Below, piece after piece: positions 43,908-52,812 of a stretch of 64,000 bases of DNA. The translations under genes and the position numbers were made by a program. The stretch is taken from the NCBI RefSeq assembly GCF_018131075.1, contig NZ_JAFCLS010000026.1:57346-121345 (forward strand), in the 5' to 3' direction. The notes beneath the pieces were generated by a model, which saw nothing but the letters and a program-made list of their open reading frames with translations, was not told the DNA's origin and did not search any database. This stretch comes from Bradyrhizobium sp. JYMT SZCCT0428. Lineage in GTDB: Bacteria; Pseudomonadota; Alphaproteobacteria; Rhizobiales; Xanthobacteraceae. Each line of letters starts with the position of its first letter. Position 1 is the stretch's first letter.

Positions 43908-46703
43908 ATGGACAGCGTTGTGACCGAGGACCGCCCGGTGGCGGATGATCGTTTTGATACCGCGCGGATCACCGCCGCGATCGATGCGCTCGCCGAAAAA
44001 AATGCCGGCCGCGAGGACGTGTTCCGCTCGGCGATGGCGCAATTGCTCAAAGCCGAGTTGATCGCTGCGCGCACCACCGCGCAGGCCGTGCTGCTGAAGG
44101 ACCGTCACGGCCGCCGCTGCGCCGAGCGATTGTGTTTCGTGCAGGACGAAATCATCCGCATTCTCTATTCCGCCGCCACGCGGCATCTCTATCGCTCGCA
44201 TGTCCGATCAGGCGAAGAACGCATGTCTGTCGTCGCCACCGGCGGTTATGGCCGCGGGCTGATGGCGCCGGAATCCGACATCGATCTGTTGTTCATCCTG
44301 CCCTACAAGCAGACCGCCTGGGGCGAGCAGGTCGCCGAAGCCATTCTCTATTGCCTGTGGGACATGGGGCTGAAGGTCGGCCACGCCACGCGTTCGGTCG
44401 ATGAATCGGTCCGGCAGGCGCGTGGCGACATGACGATCCGCACCGCCATCCTCGAGACGAGATTCCTGACCGGCGACCAGCCGCTCTACGACGAACTGGT
44501 CGCGCGCTTCGACAAGAACGTCGTGCAGGGCACCGCCGCAGAGTTCGTTACCGCCAAGCTCGCCGAGCGCGAAGAACGCCATCGCCGCGGCGGGCAGTCG
44601 CGCTATCTGGTCGAACCCAACGTCAAGGACGGCAAGGGTGGTCTCCGCGACCTGCACACGCTGTTCTGGATCGCGAAATATGTCTATCGCGTCCGCGAGA
44701 CCGATGAACTGGTCGAGCGCGGCGTGTTCGACGCGCAGGAGTACCGCACCTTCCGCCGCTGCGCCGATTTCCTGTGGTCGGTGCGCTGCAATTTGCACTT
44801 CGTCTCCGGCCGCGCCGAGGAACGACTGTCGTTCGACATGCAGCGCGAGATCGCGGTCCGCCTCGGCTATACCTCGCATCCCGGCATGCAGGATGTCGAA
44901 CGCTTCATGAAGCACTACTTCCTGGTCGCCAAGGACGTCGGCGACCTCACCGCAATCCTGTGCGCCAAGCTGGAAGACGAGCAGGCCAAGCCGGCGCCGG
45001 TACTGAGCCGCGTGGTCGCGCGGTTCCGGCCCGGCATCAAGCGGCGGCGGGTGCCCGACAGCGACGACTTCATCATCGACAACAACCGGATCAATCTCGC
45101 GGCGCCCGACGTCTTCAAGCACGATCCGGTCAATCTGATCCGGATCTTCCGCCTCGCACAGAAGAACAACCTCGCCTTCCATCCCGACGCGATGCGTACG
45201 GTGACGCGCTCGCTGAAGCTGATCAACACCGGCTTGAGGGAAAATCCGGAAGCCAACCTTCTGTTCATGGAGATCCTGACGTCCGACAACGCCGAGACCG
45301 TGCTGCGGCGCATGAACGAGACCGGCGTGCTCGGTCACTTCATCCGCGCCTTCGGCAAGATTGTGTCGATGATGCAGTTCAACATGTACCACCATTACAC
45401 GGTGGACGAGCACCTGATCCGCTGCGTCGGCTTCCTGCAGGACATCGAGCGCGGCGGCAACGACGAGTTCACCGTCGCCAGCGACCTGATGCGCAAAATC
45501 CGCCCCGAGCACCGCGCGGTGATCTACATCACCACGCTGTTGCACGACATCGCCAAGGGCCGGCCCGAGGATCATTCGATCGCCGGCGCCAAGGTGGCGC
45601 GGCGGCTGTGCCCGCGGCTCGGCTTCAACGCCGCCGACACCGAGACGGTGGCGTGGCTGATTGAAGAGCATCTGACCATGTCGACGGTGGCGCAGTCGCG
45701 CGATTTGTCGGACCGCAAGACGATCGAGAATTTCGCCGCCGTGGTGCAATCGGTCGAGCTGATGAAGCTGCTGACGATTCTGACCACCGCCGACATCCGC
45801 GGCGTCGGTCCCGGCGTGTGGAATGGCTGGAAGGCGCAGTTGCTGCGCACGCTGTATTACGAAACCGAGCCGGTGCTGACCGGCGGCTTCTCGGAAGTGA
45901 ACCGCGCCCAGCGCATCGCGGTGGCGCAGTCGGAATTCCGCGCCGCCTTTACCGAATGGCCGGAGCAGGAGCTCAACGCCTATATCGCGCGGCATTATCC
46001 GGCGTACTGGCTCAAGGTCGAACTGCCGCGAAAAATCCGCCACGCGCGTTTCCTGCGGGCCAGCGAACAGGCCGGCCACAAGCTTGCGATCAATGTGGGC
46101 TTCGACGAAGCGCGCGGCGTCACCGAACTGACTATACTCGCGACCGACCATCCCTGGCTGCTGTCGATCATCGCCGGCGCCTGCGCGTCCGCGGGCGCGA
46201 ACATCGTCGATGCGCAGATCTACACCACCACCGACGGCCGCGCGCTCGACACCATCGCCATCTCCCGGGAATACGACCGCGACGAGGACGAGGGACGCCG
46301 CGCCACGCGAATCGGCGAGATGATCGAGCAGGTGCTGGAGGGCAAATTGCGACTGCCCGAAGTGGTGGCGCGCAAGGCGGCCGCGCGCGGCAAGGCGCGG
46401 CCGTTCGTGGTCGAGCCTGAGGTGACCATCAACAACCAATGGTCGGACCGCTACACCGTGATCGAGGTCTCCGGCCTCGACCGCCCGGGTCTGCTGTACC
46501 AGCTGACGACGGCGATCTCGAAGCTCAACCTCAACATCGCCTCCGCCCATGTCGCGACCTTCGGCGAGCGCGCCCGCGACGTGTTCTATGTCACCGATCT
46601 GCTCGGTGCGCAGATCACCGCGCCGACGCGGCAGGCCGCGATCAAGAGCGCGCTGCTGCACCTGCTCGCGAGCGAGGACAACGCCGCCCAGCCGGCGGCG
46701 TGA
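43908..46703 (+). CDS. glnD: Bifunctional [protein-PII] uridylyltransferase / uridylyl-removing enzyme
   Basis: This 931-residue cytosolic nitrogen sensor starts at ATG 43908. The nucleotidyltransferase domain has GGYGRGLMAPESDIDLLF (about 112-129) with the metal-binding Asp pair. The HD domain carries HDIAKGRPEDHS (about 546), the uridylyl-removing centre. Two C-terminal ACT domains follow (TELTILATDHPWLLSIIAGA and VIEVSGLDRPGLLYQLTTAI), which sense glutamine. It modifies PII proteins GlnB/GlnK and so sets glutamine synthetase and Ntr activity. It is monocistronic and divergent from the Ssu-like operon across a 197-base AT-richer gap; a large hairpin repeat ends it. Confidence 0.97.
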   Translation: MDSVVTEDRPVADDRFDTARITAAIDALAEKNAGREDVFRSAMAQLLKAELIAARTTAQAVLLKDRHGRRCAERLCFVQDEIIRILYSAATRHLYRSHVRSGEERMSVVATGGYGRGLMAPESDIDLLFILPYKQTAWGEQVAEAILYCLWDMGLKVGHATRSVDESVRQARGDMTIRTAILETRFLTGDQPLYDELVARFDKNVVQGTAAEFVTAKLAEREERHRRGGQSRYLVEPNVKDGKGGLRDLHTLFWIAKYVYRVRETDELVERGVFDAQEYRTFRRCADFLWSVRCNLHFVSGRAEERLSFDMQREIAVRLGYTSHPGMQDVERFMKHYFLVAKDVGDLTAILCAKLEDEQAKPAPVLSRVVARFRPGIKRRRVPDSDDFIIDNNRINLAAPDVFKHDPVNLIRIFRLAQKNNLAFHPDAMRTVTRSLKLINTGLRENPEANLLFMEILTSDNAETVLRRMNETGVLGHFIRAFGKIVSMMQFNMYHHYTVDEHLIRCVGFLQDIERGGNDEFTVASDLMRKIRPEHRAVIYITTLLHDIAKGRPEDHSIAGAKVARRLCPRLGFNAADTETVAWLIEEHLTMSTVAQSRDLSDRKTIENFAAVVQSVELMKLLTILTTADIRGVGPGVWNGWKAQLLRTLYYETEPVLTGGFSEVNRAQRIAVAQSEFRAAFTEWPEQELNAYIARHYPAYWLKVELPRKIRHARFLRASEQAGHKLAINVGFDEARGVTELTILATDHPWLLSIIAGACASAGANIVDAQIYTTTDGRALDTIAISREYDRDEDEGRRATRIGEMIEQVLEGKLRLPEVVARKAAARGKARPFVVEPEVTINNQWSDRYTVIEVSGLDRPGLLYQLTTAISKLNLNIASAHVATFGERARDVFYVTDLLGAQITAPTRQAAIKSALLHLLASEDNAAQPAA

Positions 46704-46704
46704 T

Positions 46705-46837
46705 TCTCCCTTACCTCTCCCCGCTTGCGGGGAGAGGTCGGATCGCTCTTGCGATCCGGGTGAGGGGGTACCGGTCCAGCGACCGAGATCCTGTGTTGCG
46801 GATAGAGCCCCTCACCCCGCAAGCGGGGAGAGGGAGA
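46705..46837. repeat. Inverted repeat, family E (copy 2)
   Basis: TCTCCCTTACCTCTCCCCGC at the left pairs with GCGGGGAGAGGGAGA at the right. Inner CGGATCGCTC/GCGATCCG arms also pair. It starts one base after the glnD stop and may end its transcript. It is related to the copy at 35503-35602 in its CTCTCCCC arms. Confidence 0.85.
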
Positions 46838-46850
46838 TAGCACCTGTCTC

Positions 46851-47255
46851 TCAGAACTGGATGATCGGCTCCAGCTTCTCGCCCTTGCGGAATGCGCGCA
46901 ACGGCGCGGTGTCGGTATAGACCCGCTCCTCGATGATCTTGCCGTTCTTGATGCGGAACTTGTCGACGCCGCGCCATTCGAACCTGACGCCGCCTACATT
47001 GCGCGTGGTCTGCCATTCGATGATCACGACGTCGCCGCGCGAGGTCCAGTCCAGCAATTGCCAGACGAAATCCGGCGCCGCCGCCGTCTGCACTTCCATC
47101 AGCCGGTCGAGTTCGTTGCCCGCCACGCGCCGGCCCACCAGCGGCGTATGCAGCGAGCCTTCGGGGTGCCAGAGATCGAGAAAGGCCTTTCCGTCCCGCG
47201 CCGCCCAGGCGGCGGCAAATCGCGTCACAAATTCCTGAATTTCAGCGTCCGTCAT
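46851..47255 (-). CDS. NTF2/SnoaL-like protein
   Basis: This 134-residue protein starts at ATG 47255 after GGAGACGACC. A longer in-frame start would add residues encoded by the neighbouring repeat and is rejected. The fold pattern FVTRFAAAWAARDGKAFLDL and WHPEGSLHTP at the front, with WRGVDKFRIKNGKIIEERVY later, is typical of SnoaL-like polyketide-cyclase/isomerase-type proteins. No reaction can be named. It is unrelated in detail to the tandem pair at 2.2-3.0 kb, although it shares the general fold. Confidence 0.82.
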   Translation of the reverse strand: MTDAEIQEFVTRFAAAWAARDGKAFLDLWHPEGSLHTPLVGRRVAGNELDRLMEVQTAAAPDFVWQLLDWTSRGDVVIIEWQTTRNVGGVRFEWRGVDKFRIKNGKIIEERVYTDTAPLRAFRKGEKLEPIIQF

Positions 47256-47339
47256 TGGTCGTCTCCATGATTGAATGTGGGGAGACGCTAGGGGTGTCGC
47301 ACAAATCTGTCTGGCGGTTTGCGGACCTGACATATGCAT

Positions 47340-47418
47340 CGTCATTGCGAGCGCAGCGAAGCAATCCACCCATCCGTTATGCCGCGCTATGGATTGCTTC
47401 GCTGCGCTCGCAATGACG
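47340..47418. repeat. Inverted repeat, family A (copy 2)
   Basis: It has the same outer arms as the copy at 4643-4727 (CGTCATTGCGAG / CTCGCAATGACG) and inner GAAGCAATCCA / TGGATTGCTTC. Read through on either strand it encodes a short peptide containing DCFAALAMT, a known cause of false N-terminal extensions. Confidence 0.85.
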
Positions 47419-47426
47419 GGGAGCCG

Positions 47427-47954
47427 TCACACCTTCAGCCTCACCCCCTCATGCTCCAGCAACCATCGCTTCCGCTCGAGGCCGCCGCCATACTTGACCA
47501 GCGCGCCGTTGGCGCCGATCAGGCGATGACAGGGCACGACGACGCTGATCGGGTTGGAGCCGTTAGCATGACCGACCGCGCGCATGGCTTTTGGCGCGTT
47601 CAGCTTCGCTGCCAGCGCGCCGTAGCTCATCGTCGTGCCCGCAGGAATCTTTGGCAATGCGGTCCAGACCTTCTGCTGGAACGGCGTGCCCGCGACGCGC
47701 CACTTGATCGCGTTGAGGCGATCGAGATCGCCTTTGAAATACCCTGTCAGCGCCGCCCTCAACGCTTTCGGTGACCGCGCCTCTTCCAGATCGACCGGGC
47801 CATATTGCAGCCGCAGCAACTCCTTCATGCGCGGCCCGTGCTCTTCCCAGTCCAGCGCGCGCAGCACGCCGCCGGAATCGGTCACCAGCAACGCGATTCC
47901 GATCGGCGTTTGCAGCCGGTCGAGATTGAAGGTTTCAGGCGGCTTCGCGCTCAT
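47427..47954 (-). CDS. ogt: Methylated-DNA--protein-cysteine S-methyltransferase
   Basis: This 175-residue protein is a suicide methyltransferase repairing O6-methylguanine. The acceptor is Cys142 in VVVPCHRLIGANG. The DNA-binding helix region shows FQQKVWTALPKIPAGTTMSY and NPISV. The length fits Ogt rather than a full Ada. Its start (ATG 47954) lies inside the last codons of the Ada-AlkA gene, a 20-base overlap, so the two repair proteins are made together. A family A repeat follows its stop. Confidence 0.94.
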   Translation of the reverse strand: MSAKPPETFNLDRLQTPIGIALLVTDSGGVLRALDWEEHGPRMKELLRLQYGPVDLEEARSPKALRAALTGYFKGDLDRLNAIKWRVAGTPFQQKVWTALPKIPAGTTMSYGALAAKLNAPKAMRAVGHANGSNPISVVVPCHRLIGANGALVKYGGGLERKRWLLEHEGVRLKV

Positions 47955-49434
47955 CGATTTTTCCGGATACTACTGCAGCCTGGACGCCCGCGGCCCACAG
48001 ATGCAACGCCGCATAGGCGCGCCACGGCCGCCAGCGCTCGCTGCGAACAAGCAATTCCGCCGGCGACGGGCGACGCCCTTCGCCGTCGGTCATCGCGCGG
48101 AGCAAACCGATGTCGGCGGCGGGGAACGCATCGGGTTCGCGCAGCTCGCGCATGGCGATGTATTGCGCGGTCCATTCGCCGATTCCCGGCAGCGCCCTTA
48201 ATTTCACGATCGCGTCCTCAAGGCTGGCGCCGCGGCTGAAGATCGCGGGATCGGCCGAGATCGCCTGCGCCAGCGAGGTCACCGCCATCGCCCGCGCACC
48301 TGGCATCCCGAGCGTTGTCAGATCGGAGCTCGCAATCCGCGCCGCAAGGGGAAACAGATGGCTGAGACCCTCGCTCTCCGTCATCGCAGGCGGCAGCGGA
48401 TCGCCAAAGGCCTGCACCAGTTTGCCGAGCAGTTTGGTCGCGGCAGGAACCGTGATTTGCTGGCCGAAGATCGCCCGCACCGCGAGTTCGAAACCGTCCC
48501 ATGCCCCGGGGACGCGCAAGCCCGGCCGCGCCGCGACCAGCGGTGCCAGCACGGGATCGAGCGCGAGATGCGCGCCGATCGTATCGGGGTCAGCGGCGAG
48601 ATCGAAGACCCGGCGGACGCGCGCGATGATCTGCGGCAAGGCCGCCATCTCGGGAAAGCGAACGCGGACGTCGATCCGGTTCTTCGGCGCGGGCATGACA
48701 CTGATCACGCCGCACTTGCCGCCGATCGCAATCGTGCGGCGATAGCTATCACCGGCAACGATCTCGACCCCGGGAATGGCGCGGGCGCTGAGGAACGACA
48801 GCATCGCGTCCCAATCATAGGGCGGCCGATACGGAAGACGAACCGACAGCGCGCCGGCTTCACGCCTGGTCTTGTCGCGGGAACGCCGCAACGCGGCCGG
48901 CGGACGCCCGAACAGATCCGAGAAGGTTTCGTTGAAGCGGCGCACGCTGTTGAAGCCGGACGCCAGGGCGACCTCGGCCATCGGCAGCGACGTTTCGTGG
49001 ATCAACTGCTTGGCAAGCAGCACCCGTCGGGTTTGGGCAACCGCAATCGGCGAAGCGCCGACATGCTGACGGAACAGCCGCCGCAATTGCCGCCCGCCGA
49101 CGCCGAGCCGACTAGCCAGACCTTCTACATCATCACCATCGAGCGCGCCGGATTCGATCAATGCCAGCGCGCGCGAAACCGTGTTGGAGCTGCCGCGCCA
49201 GAACGCGAGGTCAGGCGACACTTCCGGCCGGCAGCGCAGGCAGGGACGGAAGCCGGCCTCCTGGGCTGCGGCCGCCGAAGCATAGAACGACACGTTCTCG
49301 AATTTCGGGGTGCGCGCCGGACAGATCGGCCGGCAATAGATGCCGGTGGTTTTGACGCCGACAAAAAGCCGCCCGTCGAACCTGATATCCCGGGTCGAAA
49401 TCGCGCGATAGCAAGCGGTACGGTCCATATCCAT
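47935..49434 (-). CDS. alkA: Ada-like regulator fused to AlkA 3-methyladenine DNA glycosylase
   Basis: From ATG 49434 this is a 499-residue protein; ATG 49464 would add ten residues and ATG 49428 remove two. Three parts follow in order. First is an Ada N-terminal zinc domain with four Cys in GIYCRPICPA and FRPCLRCRPE, able to accept a methyl group from phosphotriesters. Second is an AraC helix-turn-helix region (about 85-180; LGVGGRQLRRLFRQHVGAS). Third is an AlkA glycosylase (about 200-490) with helix-hairpin-helix LPGIGEWTAQYIAMREL and the catalytic Asp soon after (AADIGL). It senses alkylation, probably activates its own operon, and removes alkylated purines. It is coupled to ogt, completing an adaptive-response unit. 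Confidence 0.92.
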   Translation of the reverse strand: MDMDRTACYRAISTRDIRFDGRLFVGVKTTGIYCRPICPARTPKFENVSFYASAAAAQEAGFRPCLRCRPEVSPDLAFWRGSSNTVSRALALIESGALDGDDVEGLASRLGVGGRQLRRLFRQHVGASPIAVAQTRRVLLAKQLIHETSLPMAEVALASGFNSVRRFNETFSDLFGRPPAALRRSRDKTRREAGALSVRLPYRPPYDWDAMLSFLSARAIPGVEIVAGDSYRRTIAIGGKCGVISVMPAPKNRIDVRVRFPEMAALPQIIARVRRVFDLAADPDTIGAHLALDPVLAPLVAARPGLRVPGAWDGFELAVRAIFGQQITVPAATKLLGKLVQAFGDPLPPAMTESEGLSHLFPLAARIASSDLTTLGMPGARAMAVTSLAQAISADPAIFSRGASLEDAIVKLRALPGIGEWTAQYIAMRELREPDAFPAADIGLLRAMTDGEGRRPSPAELLVRSERWRPWRAYAALHLWAAGVQAAVVSGKIDEREAA

Positions 49435-49493
49435 CAGAAAATCATCCACCGTTGTGCAGGGCATGTCCCGCGCTTTGCGCGCCTTATGCCCGC

Positions 49494-49967
49494 TCAGTTC
49501 TCGAAAATCAGGCAGGTCGTGGTGCCCTGGGCAAGCAAACGTCCCTTGCTATCGGTGATGCGTCCTTCCGCGGTGCCGACCCGCCGGCCGCTGCTGAGCA
49601 CAATGCCCTCGGCCCTGATCGTGCCGGTCTCGGGCGTAATCGGTCGCACCAGCGAGGTCTTGAACTCCAGCGTCGTCGATCCCAGACCTTTCTCCAGGGT
49701 CGACTGAATAGCCAGCCCCATGCAGCTGTCGAGCAGCGTGGCCGAGAAGCCGCCATGCACGGTGCCGGCCGGGTTGAGGTGGTCGTCACTCGGTTCGGCG
49801 GTGATGACCACGCGGCCGCTCGCGGCTTCGGTGACATCGTAGCCCAGCGTGCGCGCGATCGTGTTGAGGGGCAGCGTGCCGTCGGCGAGTCCCTGGACAA
49901 ATTCCAGGCCGCTCATTTCCTTGCGCCTGATGGCGCTGACGGTGCCGTATGTTCTGTCGGTACGCAT
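49494..49967 (-). CDS. PaaI-family hotdog thioesterase
   Basis: Taken from ATG 49967 (GAGGAA upstream) this is a 157-residue protein. The hotdog fold shows the active loop LNPAGTVHGGFSATLLDSCM with the conserved HGG, then STTLEFKTSLVRPI and GRRVGTAEGRITDSKGRLLA. Members hydrolyse phenylacetyl-CoA derivatives or other acyl-CoAs in the cytosol, often to recover CoA in aromatic degradation. Longer in-frame starts run into the opposite-strand DUF1304 gene and are rejected. Its neighbours give no pathway. Confidence 0.85.
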   Translation of the reverse strand: MRTDRTYGTVSAIRRKEMSGLEFVQGLADGTLPLNTIARTLGYDVTEAASGRVVITAEPSDDHLNPAGTVHGGFSATLLDSCMGLAIQSTLEKGLGSTTLEFKTSLVRPITPETGTIRAEGIVLSSGRRVGTAEGRITDSKGRLLAQGTTTCLIFEN

Positions 49968-50141
49968 TCCCGTTGATTCCTCGCGCTGTCGCTCGATCGA
50001 AGCATCTGATATCGCGCCCGGCCTGTCTCGCGGTTTTCGGACCTCATCATTTTCTGCAAAATATCGGCACGCCGCCGCACTTTTCACGCTGAGCGTGCTA
50101 GCGTCCACCCGAATTCCGCTGTCGGTTTTGGGGGCCGCCAC

Positions 50142-50504
50142 ATGACGCTTATCGCCAATTGTCTGGTCGCGGTGGTCGCCGCGCTGCACGTCTACTTTCT
50201 CGCGCTGGAGATGTTTCTCTGGGAGAAGCCGCTCGGGCTGAAGACCTTCCGCAATACGCCCGAGAAGGCGAAGGAGACGGCGGTGCTGGCGGCCAATCAG
50301 GGCCTGTATAATGGCTTTCTCGCCGCCGGCCTCGTCTGGGGCCTGGTCCATCCAAACCCGGGCTTCGGATTCCAGATCAAAGCATTCTTTCTGCTCTGCG
50401 TGATCGTGGCAGGCGCTTACGGCGCCGCGACCGTCAGCCGCCGGATCTTGTATGTGCAGGCGGCGCCAGCGGCGCTCGCATTGATCCTGCTCTGGTTGGC
50501 GTAA
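50142..50504 (+). CDS. DUF1304 family membrane protein
   Basis: This 120-residue protein starts at ATG 50142. It has four hydrophobic helices and the family pattern VAALHVYFLALEMFLW with LKTFRNTPEKAKETAVLAAN and NQGLYNGFLAAGLVWG. DUF1304 proteins are small inner-membrane proteins of unknown role. It is transcribed away from the thioesterase gene. The basic loop PEKAKE lies on the likely cytoplasmic side. Confidence 0.88.
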   Translation: MTLIANCLVAVVAALHVYFLALEMFLWEKPLGLKTFRNTPEKAKETAVLAANQGLYNGFLAAGLVWGLVHPNPGFGFQIKAFFLLCVIVAGAYGAATVSRRILYVQAAPAALALILLWLA

Positions 50505-50852
50505 ACGCCCGGCCGTTCTGGCTGGGCCGCTTCGTTCAGAGAGGAACTGGCGATGTCGTCTTCAGCACGCCATCGTTGTCCGTTTTTGGTATCCGGTGCG
50601 GGCTCCAATGCCCAATGTGGTGTCATTCCGAACGTGAACATGCCGATTGGATTCTTTTTGGGCAGCCACCAATTGCCGCCCTCGAATTAACCTTGCCCTC
50701 GCCAGCCAGAAATCCCGGACCGTTTCAGCTTGCATCGCCTTGCATTGCAGCATCCGTTCCGCCACTATTCAACCAGCGATGGCGTCCACCGGGTCATATT
50801 GGGTCCCAAGACAAGATCATCGGCTCAATCAACACATGAGGAAACGAGCGAT
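50505..50852. other. 348-base gap, promoter of the orphan binding-protein gene
   Basis: The gap is less GC-rich than its surroundings. A 45-codon frame at 50553-50690 has a GAGAGGAA ribosome-like site, but its sequence has no recognisable features and it is probably not a gene. The remainder should hold the promoter of the following gene, whose ribosome site is GAGGAA at about 50838-50843. I see no RNA gene or strong hairpin. Confidence 0.5.
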
Positions 50853-52079
50853 ATGAAGAATGGTATTTTCCATTTGATCACCGGCACGGCACTCGCGGTC
50901 GCCCTGTCGGCTTCGTCGGCCTACGCGCAGAAGAAATACGACACCGGCGCGACCGATACCGAAATCAAGATCGGCCAGACCGTGCCGTTCTCGGGCGCCT
51001 ACTCCGTCTATGCCAATATCGGCAAGACGCAGGCCGCCTACATGAAGATGATCAACGACCAGGGCGGCATCAACGGCCGCAAGGTCAATTTGATCCAGTA
51101 TGACGACGCCTACAGCCCGCCGAAGACGGTCGAGCAGATCCGCAAGCTCGTCGAGAGCGATGAAGTCCTCCTCACTTTCCAGGTCATCGGAACCGCGGCA
51201 AATGCCGCCGTGCAGAAATATCTCAACAGCAAGAAGGTGCCGCAGCTGTTCGCCGCCACCGGCGCTTCGAAGTTCACCGACCCGAAGAACTTCCCCTGGA
51301 CCATGGGCTACAACCCGAACTACTTCGTCGAGGGCCGCATTTACGGCACGTACATTCTGAAAGAACATCCGGATGCCAAGATCGGCATCCTCTATCAGAA
51401 CGACGATCTGGGTAAGGACTATGTCAACGGACTGAAGGCGGGCCTCGGTGACAAGGCGGCAAAGATGATCGTGGCCGAGGCTTCCTACGAAGTCTCCGAC
51501 CCGACCATCGATTCGCAGGTGCTGAAGATCAAGGACGCCGGCGCGACCCTGTTCTACAGCGCCACGACGCCGAAGCAGGCGGCGCAGGCAATCCGGAAGA
51601 TCCACGAAATCGCCTGGAAGCCGATCCACATCCTCGACATCAATGCCAGCCCGGTCAGCGCCACGCTGCAGCCGGCGGGCCTCGAAGCGTCGAAGGGCGT
51701 GATCAGCGTTCAGTACGGCAAGGATCCGGCCGATCCGACCTGGAAGGGCGATCCGGGCCTGCAGAAGTATCTCGACTTCATGGCGAAGTACTTCCCGGAA
51801 GGCGACAAGATGAACACGGTGAATACCTACGGCTATTCGACCGCTCAATTGCTCGTGCAGGTGCTCAAACAGTGCGGTGATGACCTGACCCGTGAAAACG
51901 TGATGAAGCAGGCGGCCTCGTTGAAGGACGTCGTACTCGACCTCGGCCTGCCGGGCATGAAGATCAACACCGGCCCCAACGATTACCGCGTCAACAAGCA
52001 GCTGCAGATGATGAAGTTCAACGGCGAGCGCTGGGAACTGTTCGGCCCCATCCTCGAGGACGCCGGCCCGGCGGGCTAG
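50853..52079 (+). CDS. HAAT-family ABC transporter substrate-binding protein (orphan)
   Basis: This 408-residue protein starts at ATG 50853 with GAGGAA ten bases upstream; an in-frame extension upstream is rejected. The signal peptide is about 1-25 (ALSASSAYAQ). The type I binding fold has IKIGQTVPFSGAYSVYANIG, DQGGINGRKVNLIQYDDAYS and KIGILYQNDDLGKDYVNGLK. It resembles receptors for branched-chain amino acids or aromatic and amide compounds. No permease or ATPase lies next to it, so it must use a transporter encoded elsewhere, possibly the LivHMGF set of this window. Confidence 0.9.
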   Translation: MKNGIFHLITGTALAVALSASSAYAQKKYDTGATDTEIKIGQTVPFSGAYSVYANIGKTQAAYMKMINDQGGINGRKVNLIQYDDAYSPPKTVEQIRKLVESDEVLLTFQVIGTAANAAVQKYLNSKKVPQLFAATGASKFTDPKNFPWTMGYNPNYFVEGRIYGTYILKEHPDAKIGILYQNDDLGKDYVNGLKAGLGDKAAKMIVAEASYEVSDPTIDSQVLKIKDAGATLFYSATTPKQAAQAIRKIHEIAWKPIHILDINASPVSATLQPAGLEASKGVISVQYGKDPADPTWKGDPGLQKYLDFMAKYFPEGDKMNTVNTYGYSTAQLLVQVLKQCGDDLTRENVMKQAASLKDVVLDLGLPGMKINTGPNDYRVNKQLQMMKFNGERWELFGPILEDAGPAG

Positions 52080-52147
52080 CCTCAACTTCCATCGATACGA
52101 ACGATCGGCGGTCCCTCGGGGCCGCCGATTTGTTTTTTGAGGGCAGT

Positions 52148-52235
52148 CGTCATTGCCTGGCTTGACCCGGGCATCCACGTTTTGGCCCTCATGAACAGGA
52201 AGACGTGGATGGCCGGGACAAGCCCGGCCATGACG
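52148..52235. repeat. Inverted repeat, family D (copy 2)
   Basis: CGTCATTGCCTGGCTTG at the left pairs with CAAGCCCGGCCATGACGG at the right, and CATCCACGTTTT pairs with AGACGTGGATG inside. It lies between the convergent binding-protein and DUF1330 genes. It is related to the copies at 9724-9851 and 59316-59366. Confidence 0.8.
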
Positions 52236-52247
52236 GCGTGGAAATTG

Positions 52248-52694
52248 TTACTTCGGGATTTCCCCAAACGTCTTTCCGAGCGGCAACACGGCATGCCGGA
52301 TCAGCCGCGAATCCTCGACCGCCGCCTGCCGGTGTTTTACCGCCTCGCGATACACAGGATCGCGGATCATCTCCGCAAAGGCGGCGACGCTTGGATATTC
52401 GGCGATGAAGCAATGATCCCAGCGTTCTTCCGCCGGCCCGATCAGCATCAGTTCGAACCGCCCCTGCCAGACGATCCGGCCGCCAAGCCGTTCGAACACC
52501 GGTCCGCTTTCCCGTCCATACGCCGCATAGGCTTCCGCGCCTGATGCCTTGCGGCCGTCGGGATAGGCAGCTTGTTCCCGCAACCGGACCAGATTGAGCA
52601 TGTGGATCGGGCCGGGCCGGTCGTTGGCCCGAAACTGTGCGAACACTTCCTTGGTCGGATCGATGTGGCCCATGGCGGCTTCCCTTGCTGACAT
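52248..52694 (-). CDS. DUF1330 family protein
   Basis: From ATG 52694 (AAGGAA upstream; Met at 52673 is an alternative) this is a 148-residue protein. It has a ferredoxin-like dimeric alpha/beta fold, recognised from PIHMLNLVRLREQA, AYAAYGRESGPVFERLGGRI, FELMLIGPAEERWDHCFI and AEYPSVAAFAEMIRDPVYRE, the last being the signature helix of DUF1330. The reaction is unknown. It is monocistronic, divergent from the penicillin-binding protein gene. Confidence 0.87.
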   Translation of the reverse strand: MSAREAAMGHIDPTKEVFAQFRANDRPGPIHMLNLVRLREQAAYPDGRKASGAEAYAAYGRESGPVFERLGGRIVWQGRFELMLIGPAEERWDHCFIAEYPSVAAFAEMIRDPVYREAVKHRQAAVEDSRLIRHAVLPLGKTFGEIPK

Positions 52695-52812
52695 ATGCTG
52701 TTCCTTTAGCACGCGCCGCCGCACCTCCTAATCCCGCGTTAACCTCTCCGTAACCGACCCTTAAACTGCGGGCGTTAGCTTGCGGCGGGCGGGATGTGAG
52801 CAGCGTTTGCGT

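Noticed and set aside
44208..46661. A very long open frame (about 817 codons) on the minus strand opposite glnD
   Set aside because: It is the mirror of a GC-rich, codon-biased gene. The product is His/Arg/Asp/Gly-rich without domain likeness, while the plus strand encodes a full GlnD with all its domains.
47256..47369. A 38-residue N-terminal extension on the SnoaL-like protein
   Set aside because: The extension is encoded by and beside the family A inverted repeat. ATG 47255 has a good ribosome site and gives the normal family length.
50553..50690. A 45-codon frame with a good ribosome-like site in the gap before the orphan binding protein
   Set aside because: There is no hydrophobic segment, domain or coupling to a neighbour; the site could arise by chance.
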